A stretch of 64,000 nt of DNA from Maritalea myrionectae DSM 19524. Its GTDB lineage: Bacteria; Pseudomonadota; Alphaproteobacteria; Rhizobiales; Devosiaceae. The notes under the pieces are model-generated. The model ran no database searches. It was not told the origin of the DNA and worked only from the letters and a program-made list of their open reading frames with translations. How positions within the stretch are numbered: position 1 is the first letter of the stretch; each line of letters opens with the position of its first letter. Location of the stretch: the NCBI RefSeq assembly GCF_000423365.1, contig NZ_AUHV01000003.1, positions 186,001 through 250,000 of the forward strand. Direction: 5' to 3'. The translations under genes and the position numbers were made by a program. Of the stretch, positions 1-7,042 are shown piece by piece.

Positions 1-980
1 CAAGCAGATCCACTGACACCGAAAGCCTCCCGCACTTTTGGCAATGCGTAGGCCAAAAATGCATCGGACCGACAAAGCTGCATATCCAAAAACAGCGACT
101 GGCTTTCATGCATACTCATCCCGCAGGCATTGCCCACAGGTTGACCGCGCCACTCCGCCGGCAGGCCAATCTCGTACATGGCATGACCAGTTTCGTGCAG
201 CACCCCGTAAAGGCTGGTGGAGAACGCATTGGCATTGTAGCGCGTGGTCAAGCGCACATCACCCGGCACACCGCCACAAAAAGGGTGGGCCGACACGTCA
301 ATGCGCCCATGACTAAAATCAAAGCCCAGCGCCTCCATAAAGCGGCGACCAAGTGCTTCTTGCGCGCCAACAGGCGTTTCACCATCCAACGGCTTCACGG
401 GGCGATGGGTTTCTTGAAACTCGATGACCTCATTCAAAAAGTCCGGCAGAAATGCACCCAACTCATCAAAATATTGATCGACTTTGGTGGTGCGCATCCC
501 CGGATCAAAAGTGTCCAATTGCGCATCATACGCACTCAGGCCCAACGCATCGGCTTTGGCGTCGGCTGCCTGGCGTATTAGTCCTAGCAAGGGCTCAAGC
601 TTGGCAGCAAAACTATCAAAATCATTCTCAGGCCGCGCATGTTGCCACACATGCGTGGTTTCAGACTGGGCCTTGCTTAGCGCATGCACCAAATCATTTG
701 GCACCGCATTCGCGTGTAAATAAACACGCTCCATCTCTTTGATGTTGGCAGCGTCCCAACCCTCAAGCTTTTCTTCCTTGGCTTTTGCAATCAGATCGCC
801 CAAATCCGGCGCGGTGTATTTTTCGTGTGCCACGCCCGCCAATGCGGCCAATTGCTCGCCCCGCACCTCGGCCGACCCTTTGGGCATCATGGTTTCTGCA
901 TCCCAACTCAGCATAGAGGCTGCCCCCTCAATTGCTGAAATTTGTGCAAATCGTTTCTTCAACTCAGAATAGGCGCCCAT
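1..980 (-). CDS. M32 family carboxypeptidase (Taq-type), 3' end cut by window
   Basis: Zinc metallocarboxypeptidase that removes C-terminal residues from peptides in the cytoplasm. Reading the minus strand from the ATG at 980 gives 326 uninterrupted codons to the window edge. The zinc-binding HExxH is HETGH at residues 262-266, and an HPF motif of the M32 family lies about 30 residues before it. The N-terminus (MGAYSELKKRF..., then LSWDAETMMPKG) also fits the family. Full-length M32 enzymes are near 500 residues, so about one third is missing beyond the left edge. Plus-strand open frames across this stretch are antisense shadows. Confidence 0.9.
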   Translation of the reverse strand, partial: MGAYSELKKRFAQISAIEGAASMLSWDAETMMPKGSAEVRGEQLAALAGVAHEKYTAPDLGDLIAKAKEEKLEGWDAANIKEMERVYLHANAVPNDLVHALSKAQSETTHVWQHARPENDFDSFAAKLEPLLGLIRQAADAKADALGLSAYDAQLDTFDPGMRTTKVDQYFDELGAFLPDFLNEVIEFQETHRPVKPLDGETPVGAQEALGRRFMEALGFDFSHGRIDVSAHPFCGGVPGDVRLTTRYNANAFSTSLYGVLHETGHAMYEIGLPAEWRGQPVGNACGMSMHESQSLFLDMQLCRSDAFLAYALPKVREAFGVSGSA

Positions 981-1094
981 GCCCGTCTCCCCAGATTTAG
1001 TGCGAAAGGCCACATTGATAGGAAATCATGTGGTTTTGAGCCCAGAGAGTAACGCCATGTTTTGCGCCAACGCAAGCGCCTTTATCGCAAAACA

Positions 1095-1120
1095 AAAGGG
1101 TCGCAAAAATGCGACCCTTC
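1095..1120 (-). terminator. Rho-independent terminator of the universal stress protein gene
   Basis: A perfect 10-bp stem (AAGGGTCGCA at 1096-1105 with TGCGACCCTT at 1110-1119) with a 4-nt loop lies just past the stress-protein stop codon. Read on the minus strand it is followed by a T-rich stretch (TTTTGTTTTG). Confidence 0.75.
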
Positions 1121-1145
1121 TGCCCCGATGCTGAATTGAATTCAG

Positions 1146-1982
1146 CTAGTGTGCCATCAAAACCGGCACTTCTGCTTTGCTCAAAATCTCGCGGGTTGCG
1201 CCGCCAAGAACCCATTCACGGAACCGAGAATGGCCATAGCCGCCCATGACAATCATGTCGGCGTCTATGCGGCCAACTTCGTTCAACAATGCAGCAGCCG
1301 CATCTGACCACCCATTGATGTTGCGCACCTCTACATTGACCCCATGGCGATCCAAATGCCGCGCAATATCGGCACCAGGCTCGATGCCACGCTCTTCAGG
1401 CGCTTCATCATCGCTCACAATGGCAACGGTTACTTGGTCCGCACGCTGCATAAATGGGATCGCATCCGCAACGGCACGCGCTGTTTCTTTTGAATTGCGC
1501 CAACCCAATACGATGTTTTTGTAAGGTCCATCACTCGCAGGAATTGCAGGCGGGACAAACAGGCAGGAGCGTCCTGAATTAAACAAGACATTTTCAAAAA
1601 TCTCAGGCTTTTCCGAATAGTGCTTGTAAGGCCGTGTCGCAACGATCAAGTCGGCCAGCCGTGCTTCATTGGCAATCGTTTGCCCCATAAAGGACGGTGT
1701 GGCACTCACGCGGCGCAAATCAGAGCTAAACTCATGTTTGGCGAACCGCATGTCGAGTTCTTTTTCATATTTGTCGCCCTGCTCTTCGGCTTCCTGCTGC
1801 AACTCTGCAGCCACTTGCCCAACAGAGAACACCCCATCACCGGCGCTCACCACATCTGGAATTTCAACACACAAAAGGCCTGTCAAAAACGCATCATGAC
1901 GGCGGGCAATCGGCTCGGCATATGACAAGCGCACCTCATCTTCTTTTGACCCATCTAAATATACCAATACATCCTTGATCAT
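1146..1982 (-). CDS. Universal stress protein, tandem UspA domains
   Basis: Predicted cytoplasmic stress protein of 278 residues, twice the length of a single UspA domain. The first domain starts MIKDVLVYLDGS. The second ends in MIVMGGYGHSRFREWVLGG, which resembles the G-2x-G-9x-G nucleotide-binding loop of ATP-binding UspA proteins. The ATG at 1982 follows a strong GGAGG site. An FNR/FixK-like box lies about 65-78 bp upstream and a terminator follows, so it is probably a single-gene unit induced at low oxygen. That control is inferred from the box. The ligand and exact role are unknown. Confidence 0.9.
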   Translation of the reverse strand: MIKDVLVYLDGSKEDEVRLSYAEPIARRHDAFLTGLLCVEIPDVVSAGDGVFSVGQVAAELQQEAEEQGDKYEKELDMRFAKHEFSSDLRRVSATPSFMGQTIANEARLADLIVATRPYKHYSEKPEIFENVLFNSGRSCLFVPPAIPASDGPYKNIVLGWRNSKETARAVADAIPFMQRADQVTVAIVSDDEAPEERGIEPGADIARHLDRHGVNVEVRNINGWSDAAAALLNEVGRIDADMIVMGGYGHSRFREWVLGGATREILSKAEVPVLMAH

Positions 1983-2046
1983 CTCGACCTCCTGTGTCTG
2001 ATCAATCCCATAAACCTATAGTGGGGCACTTTGGCCCCACCCTGCC

Positions 2047-2060
2047 TTGATCTGCATCAA
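2047..2060. promoter_or_regulatory. FNR/FixK-type box
   Basis: TTGATCTGCATCAA is a perfect TTGAT-N4-ATCAA anaerobox in the gap upstream of the stress-protein gene. It lies roughly 40-46 bp upstream of start points implied by candidate -10 sequences near 2015-2023 (minus strand), close to the usual activator position. A 7-bp GC-rich inverted repeat (2021-2040) sits between box and gene. Confidence 0.6.
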
Positions 2061-2108
2061 AAGGTTAAGCAGCTGCACAATGTGTGACGCCGCAAAGGCT
2101 TAGGCGGC

Positions 2109-2711
2109 CTATGCTGCCTCATATTTCGGCGATGATTTTTCCCGCGCTACTTTCAGCGCGTCACCCCACCATGCCAAATCATCGAGCAAATCATTGGCTT
2201 TTGGCGCAATGATCTCATCAATTGCTGACATGTCTTTGTCGTCGCCCATCGGACTAACCTTCATAAACTCACCGCCACCGATGTGGACAGCTTCACGAAT
2301 GGGCGCCATTTGCAACTCGCTCACAATGCCGCGCAGATGTTCCACTGCGCGCGATGCCCCCACACCGCCATAGCCGACGAAAGCGGCAGGCTTGCGCACC
2401 CACTCCACATAGGCTTGGTCCAGCGCGTTTTTCAAAACCGCCGGAATGGAATGGTTGTACTCTGCGGTGACAAAAATAAAGCCATCATATCTGTCCAGCT
2501 TTTGTTGCCATTGCACGGCACGCGCATCTTCAGACCGAGCATATAGATTTGTCGCCTTTTCATTGAAAAAGGGCAGATCAAAATCGCGCAGATCAATGAG
2601 GTCAGCTTCTATGCCCTCATAAGCACGCGCTTTGTCCAAAATCCACTGCGCAGGCTTTTTCGCAAATCGATCATCGCGCGTGGTCGACATGATAATTCCA
2701 ATATTGAGCAT
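2109..2711 (-). CDS. NADPH-dependent FMN reductase family protein
   Basis: Flavodoxin-fold oxidoreductase of 200 residues. The N-terminus MLNIGIIMSTTRDDR is the phosphate-binding loop region of the family, and the central FVTAEYNHSIPAVLKNALD stretch is its hallmark. Such proteins bind FMN and reduce flavins, quinones or azo dyes with NAD(P)H; the substrate here cannot be told. I place the start at 2711 rather than the in-frame ATG at 2732 because AAAGGAG lies seven bases before 2711. It lies upstream of the stress-protein gene on the same strand, but the box and gap between them suggest separate transcription. Confidence 0.85.
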   Translation of the reverse strand: MLNIGIIMSTTRDDRFAKKPAQWILDKARAYEGIEADLIDLRDFDLPFFNEKATNLYARSEDARAVQWQQKLDRYDGFIFVTAEYNHSIPAVLKNALDQAYVEWVRKPAAFVGYGGVGASRAVEHLRGIVSELQMAPIREAVHIGGGEFMKVSPMGDDKDMSAIDEIIAPKANDLLDDLAWWGDALKVAREKSSPKYEAA

Positions 2712-2823
2712 ATCTATTTCTCCTTTAAACAATGACGGTCACAAATCCTGTGCCCGTGATCTGTTGAAGGAGGAACGGATGGCCCCGATCAGAGTTCCGC
2801 GATCAAATTAGTGTGATTGGCGG

Positions 2824-3561
2824 CTAGGCTTTTCCAAGTGCCTTATTATATTGCCGCACCGCTTCGGCAAACCCCATCAACAAGGCATCTGCCGTGATGC
2901 CATGGCCAATGGACACCTCATGCAATTCAGGCAGCACCTCAACAAAGGCCGGTAGATTTTCCAACGTTAAATCATGCCCGGCATTAATGCCAAGGCCTGC
3001 GGCCAGCGCGGCTTGCACGGTCACCCGCATACGCTGCAAATGATGATCCCCCATCGGCGTGCCAAAACTGGCGCCATAGGGGCCTGTGTAAATCTCAATC
3101 CGGTCCGCGCCGATCTCCGCCGCATCCGGCGGCACGCTGGGATCTTCATCCACAAACAATGAGACGCGAATGCCGGCATCCTTCATGCGCTTGATCGCTG
3201 GCACCAACAGATTATGGGCGCCGCGCACATCCCACCCATGGTCAGACGTGGCCTGATCTGGCGAGTCAGGCACAAAGGTCACTTGATCCGGCTTGTTGGC
3301 GATCACCAGATCGAGAAACTCATCATCCGGATAGCCTTCAATATTGAATTCTTTGTCCGGATATTCATCCTTCACCAATGCCGCCAATTCCGGCACATCG
3401 GACCGGCGAATATGCCGCTCATCGGGCCGCGGGTGCACGGTGATTCCGTCAGCGCCTGCATCCAGCACCACGCGCCCCATGCCTACCACACTGGGCCAGG
3501 GCAAATCACGTTGGTTACGCAACAAGGCAACCTTGTTCAAATTGACTGAAAGCGCGGTCAT
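2824..3561 (-). CDS. pdxJ: Pyridoxine 5'-phosphate synthase
   Basis: Condenses 1-deoxy-D-xylulose 5-phosphate with 3-amino-1-hydroxyacetone phosphate to give pyridoxine 5'-phosphate in the DXP-dependent vitamin B6 pathway. The 245-residue TIM-barrel protein has the PdxJ landmarks: N-terminal LSVNLNKVALLRNQR, the ITVHPRPDERHIR phosphate and active-site segment, FNIEGYPD, and C-terminal GINAGHDLTLEN. The start at 3561 is preceded by CGGAG. A longer in-frame extension to 3669 has no family counterpart. It is divergent from the phosphatase gene at 3768. Confidence 0.93.
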   Translation of the reverse strand: MTALSVNLNKVALLRNQRDLPWPSVVGMGRVVLDAGADGITVHPRPDERHIRRSDVPELAALVKDEYPDKEFNIEGYPDDEFLDLVIANKPDQVTFVPDSPDQATSDHGWDVRGAHNLLVPAIKRMKDAGIRVSLFVDEDPSVPPDAAEIGADRIEIYTGPYGASFGTPMGDHHLQRMRVTVQAALAAGLGINAGHDLTLENLPAFVEVLPELHEVSIGHGITADALLMGFAEAVRQYNKALGKA

Positions 3562-3767
3562 AGCTGCTCCGAAGAAACACGATAGGTGTAATTGTTCCAA
3601 CCAATCGGTAAGGTAATTTGCTGAAACTGGCAACCTCACTATTAGTGAATTGCAACAGCGAAATGACAAATCTGCAACCGAACAGTTCCCGCTGAAAGCG
3701 ATTTGTATTCAGCCACATCAAGGCCTATAAAAACACCACTGTCCCTGTCGAAGAAGCAAAAATATCT

Positions 3768-4346
3768 ATGTCCTATCCCCGCATTATCTTTATGCGCCAT
3801 GGCGAGACCGAATGGAATCTCGCTGGCCGCGCTCAAGGTCATCTCAACTCCCCCCTCACCGAGAAAGGCCGTGGCCAAGCGCAAAAGCTGGGTGAAATTC
3901 TCAAACGTGAGCTGGGCACACCGGATGGCTATGCACAAATGGTCAGCCCGATTGGCCGCACTTTAGAGACCGCAGAAAACATCAAGAAGCATTTCGCTTT
4001 TGATCCAACGCCTGTTGATTTGCTCAAGGAAATCGATTTGGGCAAGCTGAGCGGCCTGTGTCGTCCCGAAATGGAAGAACAATTTCCTGACCATATGGAC
4101 GGCAAGCCTGATTATGACTGGTATTTCGGCGCACCTGGTGGCGAGACCATGGATGATATGCGCAAGCGCGCCACCCAATGGCTCGATAGCTTGACCGGCC
4201 CCACCATCGCGGTGGCCCACGGCCAAATCGGCAAAGTAATCCGCGGCATCTATCTCGATCTCACAGATGCGCAGATCTTACGCCTGAAAGAGCCGCAAGG
4301 CGTGGTGCATGTGTTGGAGGATGGTCAAGAAACCATCTGGACATAA
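3768..4346 (+). CDS. Histidine phosphatase family protein (phosphoglycerate mutase-like)
   Basis: Phosphohydrolase or mutase of 192 residues. The RHG catalytic motif with the phospho-accepting histidine is in FMRHGETEWN near the N-terminus, and the second active-site histidine is in IAVAHGQIGKVIRG. The protein is shorter than the classical glycolytic mutase (about 230-250 residues), so a broad or specialised phosphatase role is more likely than glycolysis. No strong ribosome-binding site is visible before the ATG. A terminator follows directly. Confidence 0.85.
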   Translation: MSYPRIIFMRHGETEWNLAGRAQGHLNSPLTEKGRGQAQKLGEILKRELGTPDGYAQMVSPIGRTLETAENIKKHFAFDPTPVDLLKEIDLGKLSGLCRPEMEEQFPDHMDGKPDYDWYFGAPGGETMDDMRKRATQWLDSLTGPTIAVAHGQIGKVIRGIYLDLTDAQILRLKEPQGVVHVLEDGQETIWT

Positions 4347-4375
4347 AAAAGGCGGCCCCAGGCCGCCTTTTCTTT
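4345..4375. terminator. Bidirectional terminator between phosphatase and ilvH
   Basis: The inverted repeat AAAAGGCGGCC / GGCCGCCTTTT with a 3-nt loop sits between two converging genes. It is flanked by an A-run on the left and a T-run on the right, so it can work in both directions. Confidence 0.85.
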
Positions 4376-4391
4376 GATTATCACGAAGGGC

Positions 4392-4946
4392 TTACATGCC
4401 CTCTTTGCCGCGCGAAATTGCGGTGAGGCCCGTGCGAACCACTTCAACAAGGCCCAAAGGCTGCATCAAAGAGATGAATTGCTCGACCTTTGATGGGCGG
4501 CCGGTGATCTCAAAAACAAAACTGTCAATTGACGCATCCACAACATTGGCGCGGAAGGCTTCAGCCAGACGCAATGTTTCCACCCGGTTTTCGCCTTTGC
4601 CTGCCACTTTGATCAGCGCAAGCTCACGCTCCAATGACTCGCCTTCGGCCGTCAAATCATGCACTCGGTGCACTGGAATCAAACGTTCCAACTGCAACTT
4701 GATCTGCGACAGAACTTTTGGCGTCGCGACAGTAACGATCGTGATGCGCGAGCGATGCCGATCGTGCTCTGTTTCTGAAACCGTGAGGCTATCAATGTTA
4801 AACCCACGGGCAGAGAAAAGCCCCACCACCCGGGCGAGAACACCTGGCTCGTTATCAACAAGAACGGTCAATGTGTGACGTTCAACGCTTTGGCTGCGTT
4901 CCAAATCCCAACTTGGCTTAAACAAGGACCTTCCCCTTCTCATCAA
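4392..4946 (-). CDS. ilvH: Acetolactate synthase small (regulatory) subunit
   Basis: Regulatory subunit of acetohydroxyacid synthase; it activates the large subunit and gives valine feedback inhibition. The 184-residue protein has the N-terminal ACT domain (HTLTVLVDNEPGVLARVVGLFSARGFNIDSLTV, about residues 24-56) and a C-terminal ALS_ss_C domain. The start overlaps the end of ilvI by 29 nt, implying coupled translation; the ATG one codon later is equally possible. It ends at the bidirectional terminator. It may equally be named ilvN. Confidence 0.93.
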   Translation of the reverse strand: MMRRGRSLFKPSWDLERSQSVERHTLTVLVDNEPGVLARVVGLFSARGFNIDSLTVSETEHDRHRSRITIVTVATPKVLSQIKLQLERLIPVHRVHDLTAEGESLERELALIKVAGKGENRVETLRLAEAFRANVVDASIDSFVFEITGRPSKVEQFISLMQPLGLVEVVRTGLTAISRGKEGM

Positions 4947-6675
4947 TAATGTTGCCGATATCTGCCGTGTCCGGCAAAATCATCTCGTGGTGCGCCTTGC
5001 CCGATGGAATCATTGGCAAGCAGTTTTCTTCTTTCGTCACCCGGCAATCAAACAGAACAGGCTTATCGATCTCGATCATTTCCATGATCTTGTCGTCCAA
5101 CTCTTTTGGGTCATCACACATGATACCATGCGCGCCGAAGGCCTGCGCCATCATCACAAAGTCTGGCAAGCTTTCAGAATAAGAGCTGGAATAGCGACCA
5201 CCATGCAGCAATTCCTGCCACTGGCGCACCATGCCCATATATTCATTGTTCAAGATAAAGATCTTGATCGGCAAGCCATATTGAACCGCGGTCGACATTT
5301 CCTGCATGGTCATTTGAACGCTGGCTTCGCCTGCAATATCAATCACCAACGCGTCACGGTGCGCCACTTGCACACCAACCGACGCGGGCAGACCATACCC
5401 CATGGTGCCCAAGCCCCCGGAGGTCATCCAACGGTTTGGCTGATTGAAATGGAAGTGCTGCGCGGCCCACATTTGGTGCTGGCCAACCTCGGTGGTGATG
5501 TAAACATCACGATCTTTGGTCAGCTCATACAAACGCTCAATTGCATATTGAGGTTTGATCACGCTATCTGATTTTTCATAGCGCAATGATTTCACAGCGC
5601 GCCATTGATCAATCTGCTGCAACCAGGGCTGAATTTCTTCAGTGCGCGGCGCATTCGTCTTGGCCCGCCACAAGCGCACCATCTCTTCCAACACATGGCC
5701 GCAATCGCCCACAATCGGCAAATCCACCACAATGTTTTTATTGATCGAAGACGGATCAATATCGATGTGGATTTTGCGCGAGTTCGGCGAGAACGCATCA
5801 ATACGCCCCGTGATCCGGTCATCAAAACGGGCGCCAACGCAGATCATCAAATCGCAATCATGCATCGCCATATTGGCTTCGTAAGTGCCGTGCATGCCCA
5901 ACATGCCGAGCCATTGCTCGCCATCTGCTGGATAGGCACCAAGGCCCATCAATGTGGAGGTCACAGGAAAGCCTGTCAGCTCCGCCATTTCACGCAGGCT
6001 TTTGGTGGCATCGTCACCCGAATTGATCACGCCGCCGCCGGTGTAAAACACTGGGCGTTCGGCCTTCAGCATCATATCCACGGCGATTTTGATCGCGTCC
6101 AACTCGCCTTCCATTTGTGGCTTATATGTCGGGTGACTGGAAATATTGGGGTTGGCATAATTGCCCAAGGCAAACTGCACATCCTTAGGAATATCAATCA
6201 CAACCGGCCCCGGCCGCCCCGAGGTCGCCACATAAAAGGCTTCGTGCAAAATGCGCGGCAAATCTTCAACCGACTTCACCAAATAATTGTGCTTGGTGCA
6301 GTTACGGGTAATCCCAACCGTGTCGCATTCCTGAAAGGCATCAGAACCAATCAAGGGTGTGGGCACCTGCCCTGTGATGCAGACCATAGGAATAGAATCG
6401 AGAAGAGCGTCGGTGAGACCTGTCACCGCGTTGGTTGCGCCTGGACCAGAGGTCACCAGCACCACGCCACATTTACCAGTTGAACGGGCATATCCTTCTG
6501 CGGCATGGGTCGCGCCCTGTTCGTGCCGCACAAGAATGTGCTCGACTTTGTCATTTTGGAAAATCGCGTCATATATTGGCAGCACTGCCCCACCGGGATA
6601 GCCGAAAATATGCTCGACCTCCTGATCGACAAGTGCCTGAATGACCATTTCTGCTCCGGTCATTTGCTCAGCCAT
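4918..6675 (-). CDS. ilvI: Acetolactate synthase large (catalytic) subunit
   Basis: ThDP- and FAD-dependent enzyme that condenses two pyruvates, or pyruvate and 2-oxobutyrate, in the first shared step of valine, leucine and isoleucine synthesis. At 585 residues it has normal length. The catalytic Glu is E52 in VRHEQGATHAAEGYARSTG. The ThDP/metal motif reads DIAGEASVQM... followed by ILNNEYMGMVRQWQ, so the usual Asp of the GD-x-(S/G) motif is Glu here. The start has a purine-rich site (GGAGAAAGAAGAG). Expression is probably controlled by the leader peptide and attenuator just upstream. It may equally be named ilvB. Confidence 0.95.
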   Translation of the reverse strand: MAEQMTGAEMVIQALVDQEVEHIFGYPGGAVLPIYDAIFQNDKVEHILVRHEQGATHAAEGYARSTGKCGVVLVTSGPGATNAVTGLTDALLDSIPMVCITGQVPTPLIGSDAFQECDTVGITRNCTKHNYLVKSVEDLPRILHEAFYVATSGRPGPVVIDIPKDVQFALGNYANPNISSHPTYKPQMEGELDAIKIAVDMMLKAERPVFYTGGGVINSGDDATKSLREMAELTGFPVTSTLMGLGAYPADGEQWLGMLGMHGTYEANMAMHDCDLMICVGARFDDRITGRIDAFSPNSRKIHIDIDPSSINKNIVVDLPIVGDCGHVLEEMVRLWRAKTNAPRTEEIQPWLQQIDQWRAVKSLRYEKSDSVIKPQYAIERLYELTKDRDVYITTEVGQHQMWAAQHFHFNQPNRWMTSGGLGTMGYGLPASVGVQVAHRDALVIDIAGEASVQMTMQEMSTAVQYGLPIKIFILNNEYMGMVRQWQELLHGGRYSSSYSESLPDFVMMAQAFGAHGIMCDDPKELDDKIMEMIEIDKPVLFDCRVTKEENCLPMIPSGKAHHEMILPDTADIGNIIDEKGKVLV

Positions 6676-6742
6676 AGCTCTTCTTTCTCCTCAAGCCTTG
6701 TGCAATTTTTTCAAATCGCGCTCATGCCAATTAAATTGGCCA

Positions 6743-6769
6743 TAAAAAAAGGCCCCTTTTGGGACCTTG
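6743..6769 (-). terminator. Attenuator hairpin in the ilv leader
   Basis: On the minus strand, AAGGTCCC pairs with GGGGCCTT (one G-U pair) across a short A-rich loop and is followed by a run of T. It lies between the leader peptide stop (6797) and the ilvI start (6675), where a transcription attenuator belongs. Confidence 0.75.
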
Positions 6770-6796
6770 GCATGCACCGACACTCACGAACCTCAC

Positions 6797-6850
6797 TTAG
6801 ATGTTCGCGCCGCCGGTGCCAATAATCACGAGTACGAGTGCCTGATGCAT
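6797..6850 (-). CDS. ilv leader peptide (branched-chain amino acid attenuation)
   Basis: A 17-residue open frame, MHQALVLVIIGTGGANI, reads on the minus strand with GAGG seven bases before its ATG. Six consecutive residues (LVLVII) are exactly the three end products of the pathway the downstream operon serves. It lies between a candidate promoter and an intrinsic terminator, the standard layout of ribosome-mediated attenuation: stalling at scarce Leu/Val/Ile codons would prevent the terminator from forming. The peptide itself probably has no other function. Such leaders are known for ilv operons in several proteobacteria; the regulatory role here is inferred from sequence. Confidence 0.8.
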   Translation of the reverse strand: MHQALVLVIIGTGGANI

Positions 6851-6881
6851 CGTTTGCCTCAATTAATTTACGTTGGACATA

Positions 6882-6910
6882 TTGGTAGAGCGACTAGATT
6901 CATTGGTCAA
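6882..6910 (-). promoter_or_regulatory. Candidate sigma-70-type promoter of the ilv operon
   Basis: On the minus strand TTGACC (6910-6905) is followed after 17 nt by TACCAA (6887-6882), about 30 nt before the leader peptide ATG. The -35 is good and the -10 is weak. Confidence 0.45.
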
Positions 6911-6934
6911 GTACCAATTTGCGCACAATCGTCC

Positions 6935-6953
6935 ATTTCAATCTCATTGAAAT
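6935..6953. promoter_or_regulatory. Palindromic operator-like site upstream of ilv and M20 peptidase genes
   Basis: ATTTCAATCTCATTGAAAT is a perfect 8-bp inverted repeat around a 3-bp centre. It lies just upstream of the candidate ilv promoter and about 90 bp before the divergent peptidase gene. The binding protein is unknown; an Lrp-like factor is conceivable but the sequence does not identify one. Confidence 0.4.
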
Positions 6954-7042
6954 TCACACCTCTCCTACTTGACCGTACCATCTAAAATGAAAAGACTGCG
7001 CAAAACACGCCTTCCTCGATCCCGAAATCAGAAAGACTGGCC

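Noticed and set aside
2779-2811. Ten-residue frame MAPIRVPRSN on the plus strand with AAGGAGG upstream
   Set aside because: Good ribosome-binding site, but nothing on the plus strand follows for it to regulate and the neighbours on both sides are minus-strand genes; likely chance.
5605-6483. 292-codon open frame on the plus strand
   Set aside because: Antisense to ilvI; no family features, His/Arg-rich shadow translation.
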